From the NCBI GenBank assembly GCA_964465665.1, contig CAYXKM010000036.1, positions 1 to 8,332 on the forward strand: a DNA stretch of 8,332 bases, written 5' to 3'. Origin of the DNA: JAKEGN01 sp964465665 (GTDB lineage: Bacteria > Pseudomonadota > Gammaproteobacteria > Steroidobacterales > Woeseiaceae). The first letter of the stretch is position 1. Each line of letters starts with the position of its first letter. A program made the translations under genes and the position numbers. A model generated the notes under the pieces. It ran no database searches, was not told the DNA's origin, and saw only the letters and a program-made list of their open reading frames with translations. Positions 1-6,225 of this stretch are shown piece by piece.

Positions 1-262
1 CGGCCGCTTTTGCTTTCTCCGCAATTCGCGCACCGACGATCGCGGCGGCAGCCGTATTGCCCGTGCGCTTGGTGTTTTTCCGCACGTCGGCCTCGAGCGT
101 CGATGCTGCCGCCAGCACCGTGCCGCCGTCGCCGGCGATAATCTGTGCATAGATGTGCCGCGGCGTGCGGTGCACGCTCAAACGGGTGGCGCCCAGCTCG
201 CGAATCTTCGCCCGGCCCTTGGCCGCACGACGCAGTCGATTTTGCTTCTTGTCCAGTTTCAT
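1..262 (-). CDS. rplR: 50S ribosomal protein L18, 5' part (cut by window edge)
   Basis: L18 binds 5S rRNA and, with L5, builds the central protuberance of the 50S subunit. The first 87 residues are visible. They begin MKLDKKQNRLRR, a basic N-terminal tail, and residues 24-40 contain the family signature GATRLSVHRTPRHIYAQ, which matches E. coli L18 almost exactly. E. coli L18 is 117 aa, so about 30 C-terminal residues lie beyond position 1. The ATG at 262-260 is preceded by a short GAGA-type ribosome binding site about 6 nt upstream. It follows rplF after a 44-nt gap in which I see no promoter or terminator. The reading frame is intact to the window edge. The identification is secure; only the C-terminus is unseen. 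Confidence 0.96.
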   Translation of the reverse strand, partial: MKLDKKQNRLRRAAKGRAKIRELGATRLSVHRTPRHIYAQIIAGDGGTVLAAASTLEADVRKNTKRTGNTAAAAIVGARIAEKAKAA

Positions 263-306
263 ACGTTTCTCGTTCAGTTAAGACCGGCGGCCCAAGCCAC
301 CAGCGC

Positions 307-840
307 TTATTTCTTCTTCGCTTCCTTGATCACTACGTGCTCATCGGCGTAGCGCACGCCCTTGCCTTTGTAAGGCTCCGGCTTGCGGTACCGTCGAATC
401 TCCGCGGCCGCCTGGCCAACGGCCTGCTTATCCGCTCCGCGAATGACGATCTCCGTCTGGCTCGGTGTCTCGACCGTAATGCCCTTCGGCAGTTCATAAA
501 CCAGCGGGTGCGAGAAACCGAGCGTCAGGTTCAGCTTGTTGCCCTGCGCCTGCGCACGATAGCCGACGCCGACCAGCTCCAGTTTCTTCTCGAAACCCTG
601 CATGACACCTTTGACCATGTTCGCGAGCAACGCCCGGGTCGTGCCGGACATTGCGCCGGCAAACTGCGAGTGCGAACGCCGCGTGACCATCAGTTTATTG
701 CCTTCATGCGACAATTCGATTTCGGAATTCAGTACCAGCGACAGCGACCCCTTGCTGCCTTTCATGGTGACCGTCGATCCGTTTCGGCTGAATTCCACGC
801 CTTTCGGAATCTCAACAGGGTATTTTGCAACTCTGGACAT
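307..840 (-). CDS. rplF: 50S ribosomal protein L6
   Basis: L6 binds domain VI of 23S rRNA near the sarcin-ricin loop, the factor-binding side of the 50S subunit. The protein is 177 aa, the same as E. coli L6, and starts MSRVAKYPVEIP as the family does. It has the two duplicated alpha/beta L6 repeats (roughly residues 1-80 and 85-177). The second repeat carries the signature motif PEPYKGKGVRYADE near residues 154-167, followed by a lysine-rich end. The ATG at 840-838 has an AAGAG Shine-Dalgarno 8 nt upstream, and the gene ends in TAA. It lies 36 nt after rpsH and 44 nt before rplR, the canonical spc order. Nothing is broken or unusual. Confidence 0.98.
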   Translation of the reverse strand: MSRVAKYPVEIPKGVEFSRNGSTVTMKGSKGSLSLVLNSEIELSHEGNKLMVTRRSHSQFAGAMSGTTRALLANMVKGVMQGFEKKLELVGVGYRAQAQGNKLNLTLGFSHPLVYELPKGITVETPSQTEIVIRGADKQAVGQAAAEIRRYRKPEPYKGKGVRYADEHVVIKEAKKK

Positions 841-876
841 AGTCGTATCTCTTTTAAACCGCGCAAGCCTGAGGCA

Positions 877-1272
877 TCAGGAAATGATGCACAGCACCTC
901 GCCGCCAATACCTTTTTCCCGTGCCTGCCGATCACTCATGACGCCGGCCGACGTCGATACAATCGCTACCCCGAGGCCGCCGAGGACTTTCGGCAGGTCG
1001 TCCTTGGCACGATAGATGCGCAGACCCGGTTTACTTACGCGCTTGACGTGCTCGATAACGGCCTTGCCCTCGAAGTACTTCAGCTCGATCGTGAGTTCGG
1101 ACTTCGCACCTTCACTGGCTTCGGTGAAATCCGTGACATAGCCTTCGTCCTTCAACACGCGCGCGACTGCCAGCTTCGCGCTCGACGAGGGCATGGTCAC
1201 ACTCACCTTGCGTGCTTTCTGGCCGTTACGGATGCGGGTCAGCATGTCGGAAATCGGATCGGTCATACTCAT
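877..1272 (-). CDS. rpsH: 30S ribosomal protein S8
   Basis: S8 is a primary binder of the 16S rRNA central domain (helix 21 region). In E. coli it also represses the spc operon by binding its own mRNA near the rplE start. The chosen start gives 131 aa beginning MSMTDPISDMLTRIRNGQ, against 130 aa in E. coli. The frame is open for 11 more codons upstream to 1305, but that would overlap rpsN and is not conserved. The C-terminal signature STSAGVMSDRQAR sits at residues 106-118, in the RNA-binding half. A GAGA-like Shine-Dalgarno precedes the ATG by about 9 nt. It follows rpsN after 26 nt. The gene is intact and ends in TGA. An alternative start at Met3 is possible but less likely. Confidence 0.97.
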   Translation of the reverse strand: MSMTDPISDMLTRIRNGQKARKVSVTMPSSSAKLAVARVLKDEGYVTDFTEASEGAKSELTIELKYFEGKAVIEHVKRVSKPGLRIYRAKDDLPKVLGGLGVAIVSTSAGVMSDRQAREKGIGGEVLCIIS

Positions 1273-1298
1273 ATTCGTTGTCTCTGTTAAACGGACGC

Positions 1299-1604
1299 TT
1301 ACCAACTGGCCTTGGTCAGCCCGGGGATTTCACCGCGCATCGCGGCTTCGCGAAGTTTGTTACGGCCCAACCCAAACTTCCGGTAAACACCGTGCGGGCG
1401 GCCGGTAATCGCGCATCGATTTCGCTGGCGTGACTTGCTCGAATCGCGCGGCATCGCATTGAGTTTCGCCTGCGCGGTCGACTTCTGTTCGTCAGTCGAA
1501 TTCAGGTCGCGCACGACTGCTTTGAGCGCAGCGCGCTTCTTCGCGAAGCGCTTCTGCAGCTTTTCGCGCTTTGCCTGGCGCATCAATACCGATGTTTTGG
1601 CCAT
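1299..1604 (-). CDS. rpsN: 30S ribosomal protein S14, zinc-independent long form
   Basis: S14 sits in the head of the 30S subunit next to S3, S10 and S19 and assembles late. The protein is 101 aa, exactly the length of the E. coli long form. It has the signature PRDSSKSRQRNRC at residues 52-64 and the conserved C-terminal block REAAMRGEIPGLTKASW. Only one cysteine (Cys64) is present, so this is the C-minus type that does not bind zinc. It starts MAKTSVLMRQAKRE at an ATG at 1604-1602. The ribosome binding site is weak: a GAG core lies about 11 nt away. The preceding 57-nt gap after rplE is AT-rich but shows no convincing promoter. Confidence 0.97.
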   Translation of the reverse strand: MAKTSVLMRQAKREKLQKRFAKKRAALKAVVRDLNSTDEQKSTAQAKLNAMPRDSSKSRQRNRCAITGRPHGVYRKFGLGRNKLREAAMRGEIPGLTKASW

Positions 1605-1661
1605 ATCCGGAGTTACTCTTTAATTATGCAGAATCAAAAACTGTGGTTGTTATACACAAAA

Positions 1662-2201
1662 CTATTTCTTGAACGGAAAGTTGAACGCTTCGAGTAGCGC
1701 CCGACCCTCTTCGGCATTGCGTGCCGTCGTGGAAATCGTAATGTCCAGTCCGCGAATCGCATCGATCTGGTCGTAATTGATTTCCGGAAAAATAATCTGT
1801 TCCTGGACGCCGAGACTGTAATTGCCCTGACGATCGAAGGATTTCGGGTTCAGCCCACGAAAGTCGCGAATTCGGGGGATTGCAATGTTCACCAGCCGGT
1901 CCAGAAACTCGTACATGCGCGCGCGTCGCAGAGTCACTTTGCAACCGATCGGATAGCCGTCGCGAATCTTGAAACCTGCAACCGACTTACGGGCCAGCGT
2001 GCGCACCGCTTTCTGGCCGCTGATCTTCTCCATGTCGGCAATAGCGCTGTCCAGCACTTTTTTGTCGGCCACGGCCTCGCCTACGCCCATGTTCAGCGTG
2101 ATCTTGGTTATGCGCGGCACCCGCATCGGGTTCTTCATGCCCAGCTTTTTCTGGATCTGCCCGTGCAGTTCGTCGTGAAATTGTTTATGTAATCTTGCCA
2201 T
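1662..2201 (-). CDS. rplE: 50S ribosomal protein L5
   Basis: L5 binds 5S rRNA, contacts P-site tRNA and forms an inter-subunit bridge with S13 in the 30S head. The protein is 179 aa, identical in length to E. coli L5. Recognisable blocks are NPMRVPRITKITLNMGVGEA (about residues 24-43), a middle KIRDGYPIGCKVTLRR, and the C-terminal EINYDQIDAIRGLDITI. The ATG at 2201-2199 is preceded by GGGGA 6 nt upstream. That Shine-Dalgarno partly lies in the 3' arm of a 5-bp hairpin with a GCAA loop. The 64-nt gap from rplX also carries a REP-like palindrome. In E. coli this junction is where S8 represses the operon. The gene is intact and ends in TAG. Confidence 0.98.
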   Translation of the reverse strand: MARLHKQFHDELHGQIQKKLGMKNPMRVPRITKITLNMGVGEAVADKKVLDSAIADMEKISGQKAVRTLARKSVAGFKIRDGYPIGCKVTLRRARMYEFLDRLVNIAIPRIRDFRGLNPKSFDRQGNYSLGVQEQIIFPEINYDQIDAIRGLDITISTTARNAEEGRALLEAFNFPFKK

Positions 2202-2265
2202 TTTCCATCCCCGGTTGCCCGGGCCTCACAGTTGCTCGCGATGCGAGCTCCTATACAAAGTCAAA
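2202..2265 (-). promoter_or_regulatory. rplX-rplE intergenic region with two hairpins
   Basis: This 64-nt gap carries two perfect stem-loops in the mRNA sense. The first has a 6-bp stem GCTCGC/GCGAGC with loop ATC (2234-2248) and forms the core of a REP-like element. The second has a 5-bp stem CCCGG/CCGGG capped by GCAA, a GNRA tetraloop (2210-2223). The 3' arm of the second overlaps the GGGGA ribosome binding site of rplE (2208-2212), so folding could limit access to it. In E. coli the S8 repressor target lies at this junction. I did not recognise an S8-type internal loop here, so any S8 role is inference. Confidence 0.5.
2222..2253 (-). repeat. REP-like (TAGGAG-type) palindrome, copy 1
   Basis: The minus-strand sequence begins TAGGAGC, continues into a perfect 6-bp inverted repeat around an ATC loop, and ends in a GAGGCC tail. 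It aligns without gaps to a second copy at 7889-7920, with 23 of 32 bases identical. Two stem positions differ between the copies, and in both the pairing partner has changed too, so the palindrome is kept. This resembles the GTAG-headed REP families of Gammaproteobacteria. No REP-associated transposase is in the window. Confidence 0.65.
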
Positions 2266-2598
2266 TCAGATATCGACAGTCTCGCCGCTGGATTTGAAGA
2301 TCCGCACCTTTTTGGTCTTGCCGTCCTTGCCCTTGTCGGAAATACGAATTCCGACCCGGTCACCCTTCTTGGTTTTCGGGTTGAACAGAAGCACATTCGA
2401 CACCGCGATCGGCATTTCCTTGTCGACGATCCCGCCCTGCACGCCCATATTCGGGTTGGCTTTCTGATGCTTCTTCGACACATTGATGCCTTCGACGAGC
2501 AATCGCCCGTTCTCGAGCAAACGTAATACCGTGCCGCGACGGCCTTTGTCCCTGCCCGTCGTTACGATGACTTCGTCGCCTTTCCTGATCTTGTTCAT
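2266..2598 (-). CDS. rplX: 50S ribosomal protein L24
   Basis: L24 is an assembly-initiator protein that binds the 5' domain of 23S rRNA. The protein is 110 aa (E. coli 104). It starts MNKIRKGDEVIVTTGRDKG, a KOW motif spanning roughly residues 4-30, and continues with the family blocks LVEGINVSKKHQK and GGIVDKEMPIAVSNV. The C-terminus ends KKVRIFKSSGETVDI, close to the E. coli end. The ATG at 2598-2596 has a GGAA ribosome binding site 6 nt upstream. It lies 25 nt after rplN and 64 nt before rplE, the canonical spc order. The gene is intact and ends in TGA. Confidence 0.97.
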   Translation of the reverse strand: MNKIRKGDEVIVTTGRDKGRRGTVLRLLENGRLLVEGINVSKKHQKANPNMGVQGGIVDKEMPIAVSNVLLFNPKTKKGDRVGIRISDKGKDGKTKKVRIFKSSGETVDI

Positions 2599-2623
2599 TT
2601 CAATTTCCGTTCCTGGCGAGGTC

Positions 2624-2992
2624 CTAAAGGACTTCCGGCGCCAGGGAAATAATCTTCATAAACTGGTTGGTTCGGAGCTCTCTCGTCACCGGCCCGAAAA
2701 TGCGCGTGCCGATGGGCTCGAGCTTGGCATTGAGCAATACGGCCGCATTTCCGTCGAATCGAATCAGCGATCCGTCCTTGCGGCGTACGCCTTTACGCGT
2801 TCGCACGACTACAGCGTTGTACACCTCACCCTTCTTCACCTTGCCACGCGGGATCGCGTCCTTGATGCTCACTTTGATGACGTCACCCACACCGGCGTAA
2901 CGACGCTTCGATCCACCGAGCACCTTGATGCACTGTATGCGTCTTGCGCCCGAGTTATCGGCCGCATCAAGTACTGTCTGCATCTGAATCAT
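2624..2992 (-). CDS. rplN: 50S ribosomal protein L14
   Basis: L14 lies on the subunit interface of the 50S, contributes to bridges to 16S rRNA, and is the docking site of the silencing factor RsfS. The protein is 122 aa (E. coli 123). It starts MIQMQTVLDAADNSGARRIQCI and contains the L14 signature region with GDVIKVSIKDAIPRGKVKKG (about residues 36-55). It ends in RTNQFMKIISLAPEVL. The ATG at 2992-2990 has a GGA-type site 8 nt upstream. In E. coli rplN opens the spc operon behind its own promoter; here the gap after rpsQ is only 53 nt and I find no convincing promoter in it. Confidence 0.98.
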   Translation of the reverse strand: MIQMQTVLDAADNSGARRIQCIKVLGGSKRRYAGVGDVIKVSIKDAIPRGKVKKGEVYNAVVVRTRKGVRRKDGSLIRFDGNAAVLLNAKLEPIGTRIFGPVTRELRTNQFMKIISLAPEVL

Positions 2993-3045
2993 GGCTGTTA
3001 TCCGTCAGTCAAGAGCTTAATTGGCGGTCGTCTCGAGGCAACTTG

Positions 3046-3330
3046 TTACTGCTGCTCCGGCGCCCGCTCCAGAATTTCCACTACCTGCCATGCCTTGTTC
3101 CTGGAAATCGGCCGGCACTCGCTTATCGCAACGAGATCACCCATGTTGCAATCGTTCTTTTCGTCATGCGCCATCATCTTGTTGCTGCGGCGAATGTACT
3201 TGCCGTACGCCGGGTGCTTGATCAGGCGTTCGATCGATACCGATACGGTCTTGTCCATCTTGTTGCTGACGACCCGACCTACCAGCGTGCGCTTCGATTT
3301 CGCGCCGGCGACCTTTGTGTCTTCGCTCAT
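3046..3330 (-). CDS. rpsQ: 30S ribosomal protein S17
   Basis: S17 is a primary 16S rRNA binder of the 5' domain with an OB fold. The protein is 94 aa against 84 in E. coli. The extra length is mostly an N-terminal extension (MSEDTKVAGAKSK) before the conserved core, which starts at RTLVGRVVSNKMDKT. Other family blocks are IKHPAYGKYIRRSNK (about residues 37-51), HDEKNDCNMGD and ECRPISRNKAW. The ATG overlaps the rpmC stop by 4 nt (ATGA), with AAGGTGA just upstream, so translation is probably coupled. It ends in TAA, 53 nt before rplN. A shorter start is not obvious, because no in-frame ATG precedes the core. Confidence 0.97.
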   Translation of the reverse strand: MSEDTKVAGAKSKRTLVGRVVSNKMDKTVSVSIERLIKHPAYGKYIRRSNKMMAHDEKNDCNMGDLVAISECRPISRNKAWQVVEILERAPEQQ

Positions 3331-3530
3331 TTGCCTTCACCTTTTCGCCCAAGCTCATTCATGATGGTCTTGAGGCGTGCAATATCCTTTCTCACGCGCG
3401 AATACTCATGCGGACGATTCAGCTGGCCGGTTGCCTGCTGCATGCGCATATTGAATTGTTCCCGGCGCAGGTTCAGCAGCTCGGTATTCAATTCATCCTG
3501 CGTTTTTGTTCTCAGCTCACTGGCGTTCAT
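3327..3530 (-). CDS. rpmC: 50S ribosomal protein L29
   Basis: L29 is a small two-helix protein beside L23 at the peptide exit tunnel, where targeting factors dock. The chosen start gives 67 aa (E. coli 63) beginning MNASELRTKTQDELNTELLNL. The family signature REQFNMRMQQATGQL follows at about residues 24-38, and the protein ends in a basic helix with VRKDIARLKTIMNELG. The frame is open upstream for 44 more codons, but that would run through the end of rplP. The ATG at 3530-3528 shares one base with the rplP stop (TGATG), and its own stop overlaps rpsQ by 4 nt. This chain of overlaps points to coupled translation from rplP through rpsQ. Confidence 0.97.
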   Translation of the reverse strand: MNASELRTKTQDELNTELLNLRREQFNMRMQQATGQLNRPHEYSRVRKDIARLKTIMNELGRKGEGK

Positions 3531-3943
3531 CACATCACCTGTCGTGTCACAAACGTCGTCGGAAACGGCAGTTTTGCCGCAGCCAGACGAAATGCTTCGC
3601 GAGCAATTTCTTCTGTAACGCCTTCCATTTCGTACAGCACGCGGCCCGGCTGAATCTGGCAAACCCAGTACTCGACGTTACCCTTGCCCTTGCCTTGCCG
3701 AACTTCAAGCGGTTTCTTCGTTATCGGCTTGTCCGGGAACACACGAATCCAGATCTTGCCGCCACGCTTGACGTACCTCGTCATGGCACGACGTGCTGCT
3801 TCGATCTGGCGCGCAGTCAGGCGACCGCGTTCCGTTGCCTTCAGTCCGTATTGACCGAATGACACCGAACTGCCGCGCTGCGCCAGGCCACGGTTGCGTC
3901 CCTTGAACTGTTTACGAAACTTTGTACGTTTTGGTTGTAACAT
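3530..3943 (-). CDS. rplP: 50S ribosomal protein L16
   Basis: L16 helps shape the A-site region of the 50S subunit and is a late assembly protein. The protein is 137 aa (E. coli 136). It begins MLQPKRTKFRKQFKGRNRGLA and carries the signature blocks GRLTARQIEAARRAMTR (residues 40-56) and KIWIRVFPDKPITKKP (63-78). Arg82 in the EVRQGKGKGNVEYW block aligns with E. coli Arg81, the residue hydroxylated by the oxygenase RoxA/YcfD; whether this organism has that enzyme is unknown. One extra residue lies near position 23. The ATG at 3943-3941 has AGGA about 10 nt upstream, 15 nt after rpsC. It ends in TGA overlapping rpmC. Confidence 0.98.
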   Translation of the reverse strand: MLQPKRTKFRKQFKGRNRGLAQRGSSVSFGQYGLKATERGRLTARQIEAARRAMTRYVKRGGKIWIRVFPDKPITKKPLEVRQGKGKGNVEYWVCQIQPGRVLYEMEGVTEEIAREAFRLAAAKLPFPTTFVTRQVM

Positions 3944-3958
3944 GTGCCTGCTTTCCTG

Positions 3959-4651
3959 TTAGCGTCCGCCCGCAGCCGCGGCTTCCTGCAATTCCGCCGA
4001 CGCGAGATCCTGCTTGTCGAAGACTTCGCCCTTGAAGATCCAGACCTTTACCCCGATAACACCGTACGTCGTTCGTGCTTCGGAGAATCCGTAGTCGATG
4101 TCCGCACGAAAGGTGTGCAGCGGCACGCGGCCTTCCCGATACCACTCCGAACGTGCGATTTCGGCGCCGTTCAGCCGGCCGCCGACTTTCACCTTGATGC
4201 CCTCGGCGCCGACGCGCATCGTGTTTGTTACCGCCCGTTTCATTGCGCGACGAAACATGACGCGACGCTCGAGCTGCTGCGCTATTCCTTCTGCCACCAG
4301 CTGCGCATCCAGTTCGGGCTTTCGGACTTCCGAAATGTTGATGCGGACGTCATTGACGGTCATGCCGATCATCTTCGCGACATCCGCGCGGAGCTTTTCG
4401 ATGTCCTCGCCTTTCTTGCCGATCACGATACCGGGCCGTGCCGTAAATATCGTGATATTGGCTTTCTTTGCCTGTCGCTCAATCGTTATGCGGCTGACCG
4501 ACGCTTCCTTCAGCTTTTCCTTGATGTATTCCCGAAGCACATGGTCCATGTGAACGTATTTCGGGAACATCTTCGAATCCGCATACCATCGGGACGACCA
4601 GTCCTTGACGATGCCAAGACGAATGCCTGTTGGATGTACTTTCTGTCCCAT
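3959..4651 (-). CDS. rpsC: 30S ribosomal protein S3
   Basis: S3 lines the mRNA entry channel in the 30S head and contributes to ribosomal helicase activity. The protein is 230 aa (E. coli 233). It starts MGQKVHPTGIRLGIVKDWSS. A type II KH domain follows, with the GKKG loop at residues 78-81. The C-terminal S3 domain contains the basic stretch RRVMFRRAMKR (129-139) and the signature GRLNGAEIARSEWYREGRVP (158-177). The end is a short Ala/Gly tail shorter than in E. coli. The ATG at 4651-4649 has an AAAGAG-type site 8-10 nt upstream. It sits 11 nt after rplV and 15 nt before rplP, and ends in TAA. Confidence 0.98.
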   Translation of the reverse strand: MGQKVHPTGIRLGIVKDWSSRWYADSKMFPKYVHMDHVLREYIKEKLKEASVSRITIERQAKKANITIFTARPGIVIGKKGEDIEKLRADVAKMIGMTVNDVRINISEVRKPELDAQLVAEGIAQQLERRVMFRRAMKRAVTNTMRVGAEGIKVKVGGRLNGAEIARSEWYREGRVPLHTFRADIDYGFSEARTTYGVIGVKVWIFKGEVFDKQDLASAELQEAAAAGGR

Positions 4652-4662
4652 TATCTGTCTCT

Positions 4663-4995
4663 TTACTCGTCGCCGACGCGAATCGTTATGTGGCTGTTCC
4701 GTTTGAGAATTCGTGCACCGCGTCCCTTGGCTCTTGCCATGTAGCGCCGGAACATCGGCGCCTCGTCCACTTCAATGGTCGAGACCTTGAGCGTGTCGAT
4801 GTCGGCGCCGTGGTTGTGCTCGGCATTGGCAATAGCGGATTCGAGAACCTTTTTGACGATGTGCGCACTCTTTTTCTGCGTAAAAGACAGCGTCTTCAAC
4901 GCCTGGTCAACGCTCTTGCCGCGAATCTCGTCGGCAACCAGCCGGCATTTCTGCGGAGAAATTCGGGCATACCGAAGTATTGCTGCAACCTTCAT
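4663..4995 (-). CDS. rplV: 50S ribosomal protein L22
   Basis: L22 binds all 23S rRNA domains and sends a long beta-hairpin into the peptide exit tunnel. The protein is 110 aa, the same as E. coli. Residues about 51-65 read LESAIANAEHNHGAD, the family hallmark. The hairpin tip is FRRYMARAKGRGARILKR near residues 82-99, with Ala in place of the Pro found in E. coli and GRG in place of GRA; from memory other proteobacteria share this, so I do not treat it as abnormal. The ATG at 4995-4993 is preceded by GGAG 8 nt upstream, in the string TAAGGAG that includes the rpsS stop. The gene ends in TAA, 11 nt before rpsC. Confidence 0.98.
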   Translation of the reverse strand: MKVAAILRYARISPQKCRLVADEIRGKSVDQALKTLSFTQKKSAHIVKKVLESAIANAEHNHGADIDTLKVSTIEVDEAPMFRRYMARAKGRGARILKRNSHITIRVGDE

Positions 4996-5007
4996 GAATC
5001 CTGCTCC

Positions 5008-5292
5008 TTACTCGGCGACTTTCGCCGTCTTCCGGTCACCGGAGTGACCTCTGAACGTCCGCGTCGCCGCAAATTCACCCAGCTTGTGTCCAACCATGTT
5101 TTCCGAGATCAGAACCGGCACGTGCTGGCGTCCGTTATGCACGGCAATCGTCAGTCCGACCATGTCGGGCAACACCATGGATCGGCGCGACCAGGTCTTG
5201 ATCGGCCGACGATCGTTCTTCGCTGCCGCTTCTGACACTTTCTTTGCCAGATGCGTGTCGATAAACGGACCTTTTCTAACTGAACGTGGCAC
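5008..5292 (-). CDS. rpsS: 30S ribosomal protein S19 (GTG start)
   Basis: S19 forms a complex with S13 in the 30S head and contacts the A-site side. The chosen start gives 94 aa beginning (M)PRSVRKGPFIDTHL, which matches the E. coli start MPRSLKKGPFID. The start codon is GTG at 5292-5290, with AGGAG 9 nt upstream. An upstream in-frame TTG at 5301 would directly abut the Shine-Dalgarno and is unlikely. Family signatures are KTWSRRSMVLPDMVGLTIAV (residues 32-51), HNGRQHVPV and MVGHKLGEFAATRTFRGH. An 88-nt gap separates it from rplB, the second longest in the cluster. It ends in TAA, 12 nt before rplV. Confidence 0.97.
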   Translation of the reverse strand: MPRSVRKGPFIDTHLAKKVSEAAAKNDRRPIKTWSRRSMVLPDMVGLTIAVHNGRQHVPVLISENMVGHKLGEFAATRTFRGHSGDRKTAKVAE

Positions 5293-5380
5293 CTCTACCA
5301 ACTCCTATTCATACTGTCTTTGCGGTTAACCCAACTTCTGTGCGCTAAGAGTGCGCCGATGTCGGGAAATAGCCGCGCTG
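5293..5380 (-). other. 88-nt rplB-rpsS intergenic region
   Basis: This is the longest gap inside the cluster apart from the rpsJ-rplC leader. In the mRNA sense it ends with AGGAG (5302-5306), the rpsS Shine-Dalgarno. A five-codon frame, ATG to TAG at 5312-5295, spans that site and stops 2 nt before the GTG start. A short inverted repeat GCGC/GCGC surrounds a 7-nt loop near 5342-5356. No promoter with good -35 and -10 boxes and no U-tailed hairpin is visible. Confidence 0.4.
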
Positions 5381-6208
5381 CTACTTCTTCTTCCTGCGAC
5401 GAACGATCATGCCGTCCGTGCGCTTGTTGCGGCGTGTCTTCTTGCCCTTGGTCGGCGTACCCCATGGGCTGACCGGATGTCGGCCACCCGAGGTTCTGCC
5501 TTCACCGCCGCCGTGCGGATGGTCGACAGGGTTCATCGCCACACCGCGCACTGTCGGCCGGATACCACGCCAGCGCATGACGCCGGCTTTGCCGTACTTG
5601 CGCAGGTTGTGTTCGCCATGCCCGACTTCGCCGATCGTTGCGCGGCAATCGACATGTACGCGACGCATCTCGCCGGAACGCAGGCGAATGGTTGCATAAG
5701 CGCCCTCGCGCGCTGCCAGTTGCGCACCGCCGCCCGCGGAACGAATCAACTGGCCGCCCTTGCCGGGTTTCATTTCTATGTTGTGCACCGTCGTGCCGAC
5801 CGGGATGCTGCGCAGTGACAATGCGCTTCCCGGCTTGATCGGCGCATCTTCGCCGCTCAATACCGGAGTGCCGGCCTCGAGGCCCTTGGCCGCGAGAATG
5901 TATCGGCGCTCGCCGTCGGCATATTTGATCAATGCAATGTGCGCGCTGCGGTTCGGGTCGTACTCGAGCCGCTCCACGACACCGGCAATACCATCCTTGT
6001 CGCGCTTGAAATCGATGTCGCGATAACGTTTCTTGTGGCCGCCGCCCTGATGACGAACCGTAATGCGACCGTTGTGGTTGCGACCACCGGTACGTTTCTT
6101 GGTCGAGACCAGCTTGCTGTGCGGTTTGCCCTTGTGCAGGCCCGGCGTCTTGACGGCAACCTGGAAGCGACGCCCAGGCGAGGTCGGTTTGGATTTTTGC
6201 AGTGGCAT
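5381..6208 (-). CDS. rplB: 50S ribosomal protein L2
   Basis: L2 is the largest, most conserved 50S protein; it is needed for subunit association and for peptidyl transferase centre assembly. The protein is 275 aa (E. coli 273). It begins MPLQKSKPTSPGRRFQV. The N-terminal OB-fold half contains HNGRITVRHQGGGHKKRYR and VVERLEYDPNRSAHIAL. The SH3-like half contains IPVGTTVHNIEMKPGKGGQL. The C-terminal signature NPVDHPHGGGEGR spans residues 226-238, and His230 corresponds to the functionally critical E. coli His229. The C-terminus is very basic (RRRKKK). The ATG at 6208-6206 has AAAGGG 7-8 nt upstream. It lies 17 nt after rplW and ends in TAG. Confidence 0.98.
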   Translation of the reverse strand: MPLQKSKPTSPGRRFQVAVKTPGLHKGKPHSKLVSTKKRTGGRNHNGRITVRHQGGGHKKRYRDIDFKRDKDGIAGVVERLEYDPNRSAHIALIKYADGERRYILAAKGLEAGTPVLSGEDAPIKPGSALSLRSIPVGTTVHNIEMKPGKGGQLIRSAGGGAQLAAREGAYATIRLRSGEMRRVHVDCRATIGEVGHGEHNLRKYGKAGVMRWRGIRPTVRGVAMNPVDHPHGGGEGRTSGGRHPVSPWGTPTKGKKTRRNKRTDGMIVRRRKKK

Positions 6209-6225
6209 GATTCTGACCCTTTAAC

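Noticed and set aside
145..1290. Long open frame on the plus strand (381 codons)
   Set aside because: It runs antisense through rplF, rpsH and rplR, whose products match known families end to end. The frame has no ribosome binding site and an arginine-rich, family-less translation, typical of a shadow in GC-rich DNA.
1605..1661. AT-rich gap before rpsN as a promoter
   Set aside because: A CATAAT stands near the end, but no acceptable -35 box lies 16-18 nt upstream, so I do not call a promoter.
2483..3364. Plus-strand open frame of 293 codons over rplX, rplN and rpsQ
   Set aside because: It is antisense to three conserved ribosomal genes, resembles nothing, and is explained by codon bias of those genes.
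3944..4744. Plus-strand open frame of 266 codons over rpsC
   Set aside because: Antisense shadow of a complete, conserved rpsC; no independent coding evidence.
4663..4995. L22 tunnel loop with Ala and Gly where E. coli has Pro and Ala, possibly drug-related
   Set aside because: I recall similar ARAKGRG loops in other proteobacterial L22 proteins, so this looks like normal lineage variation rather than a resistance mutation.
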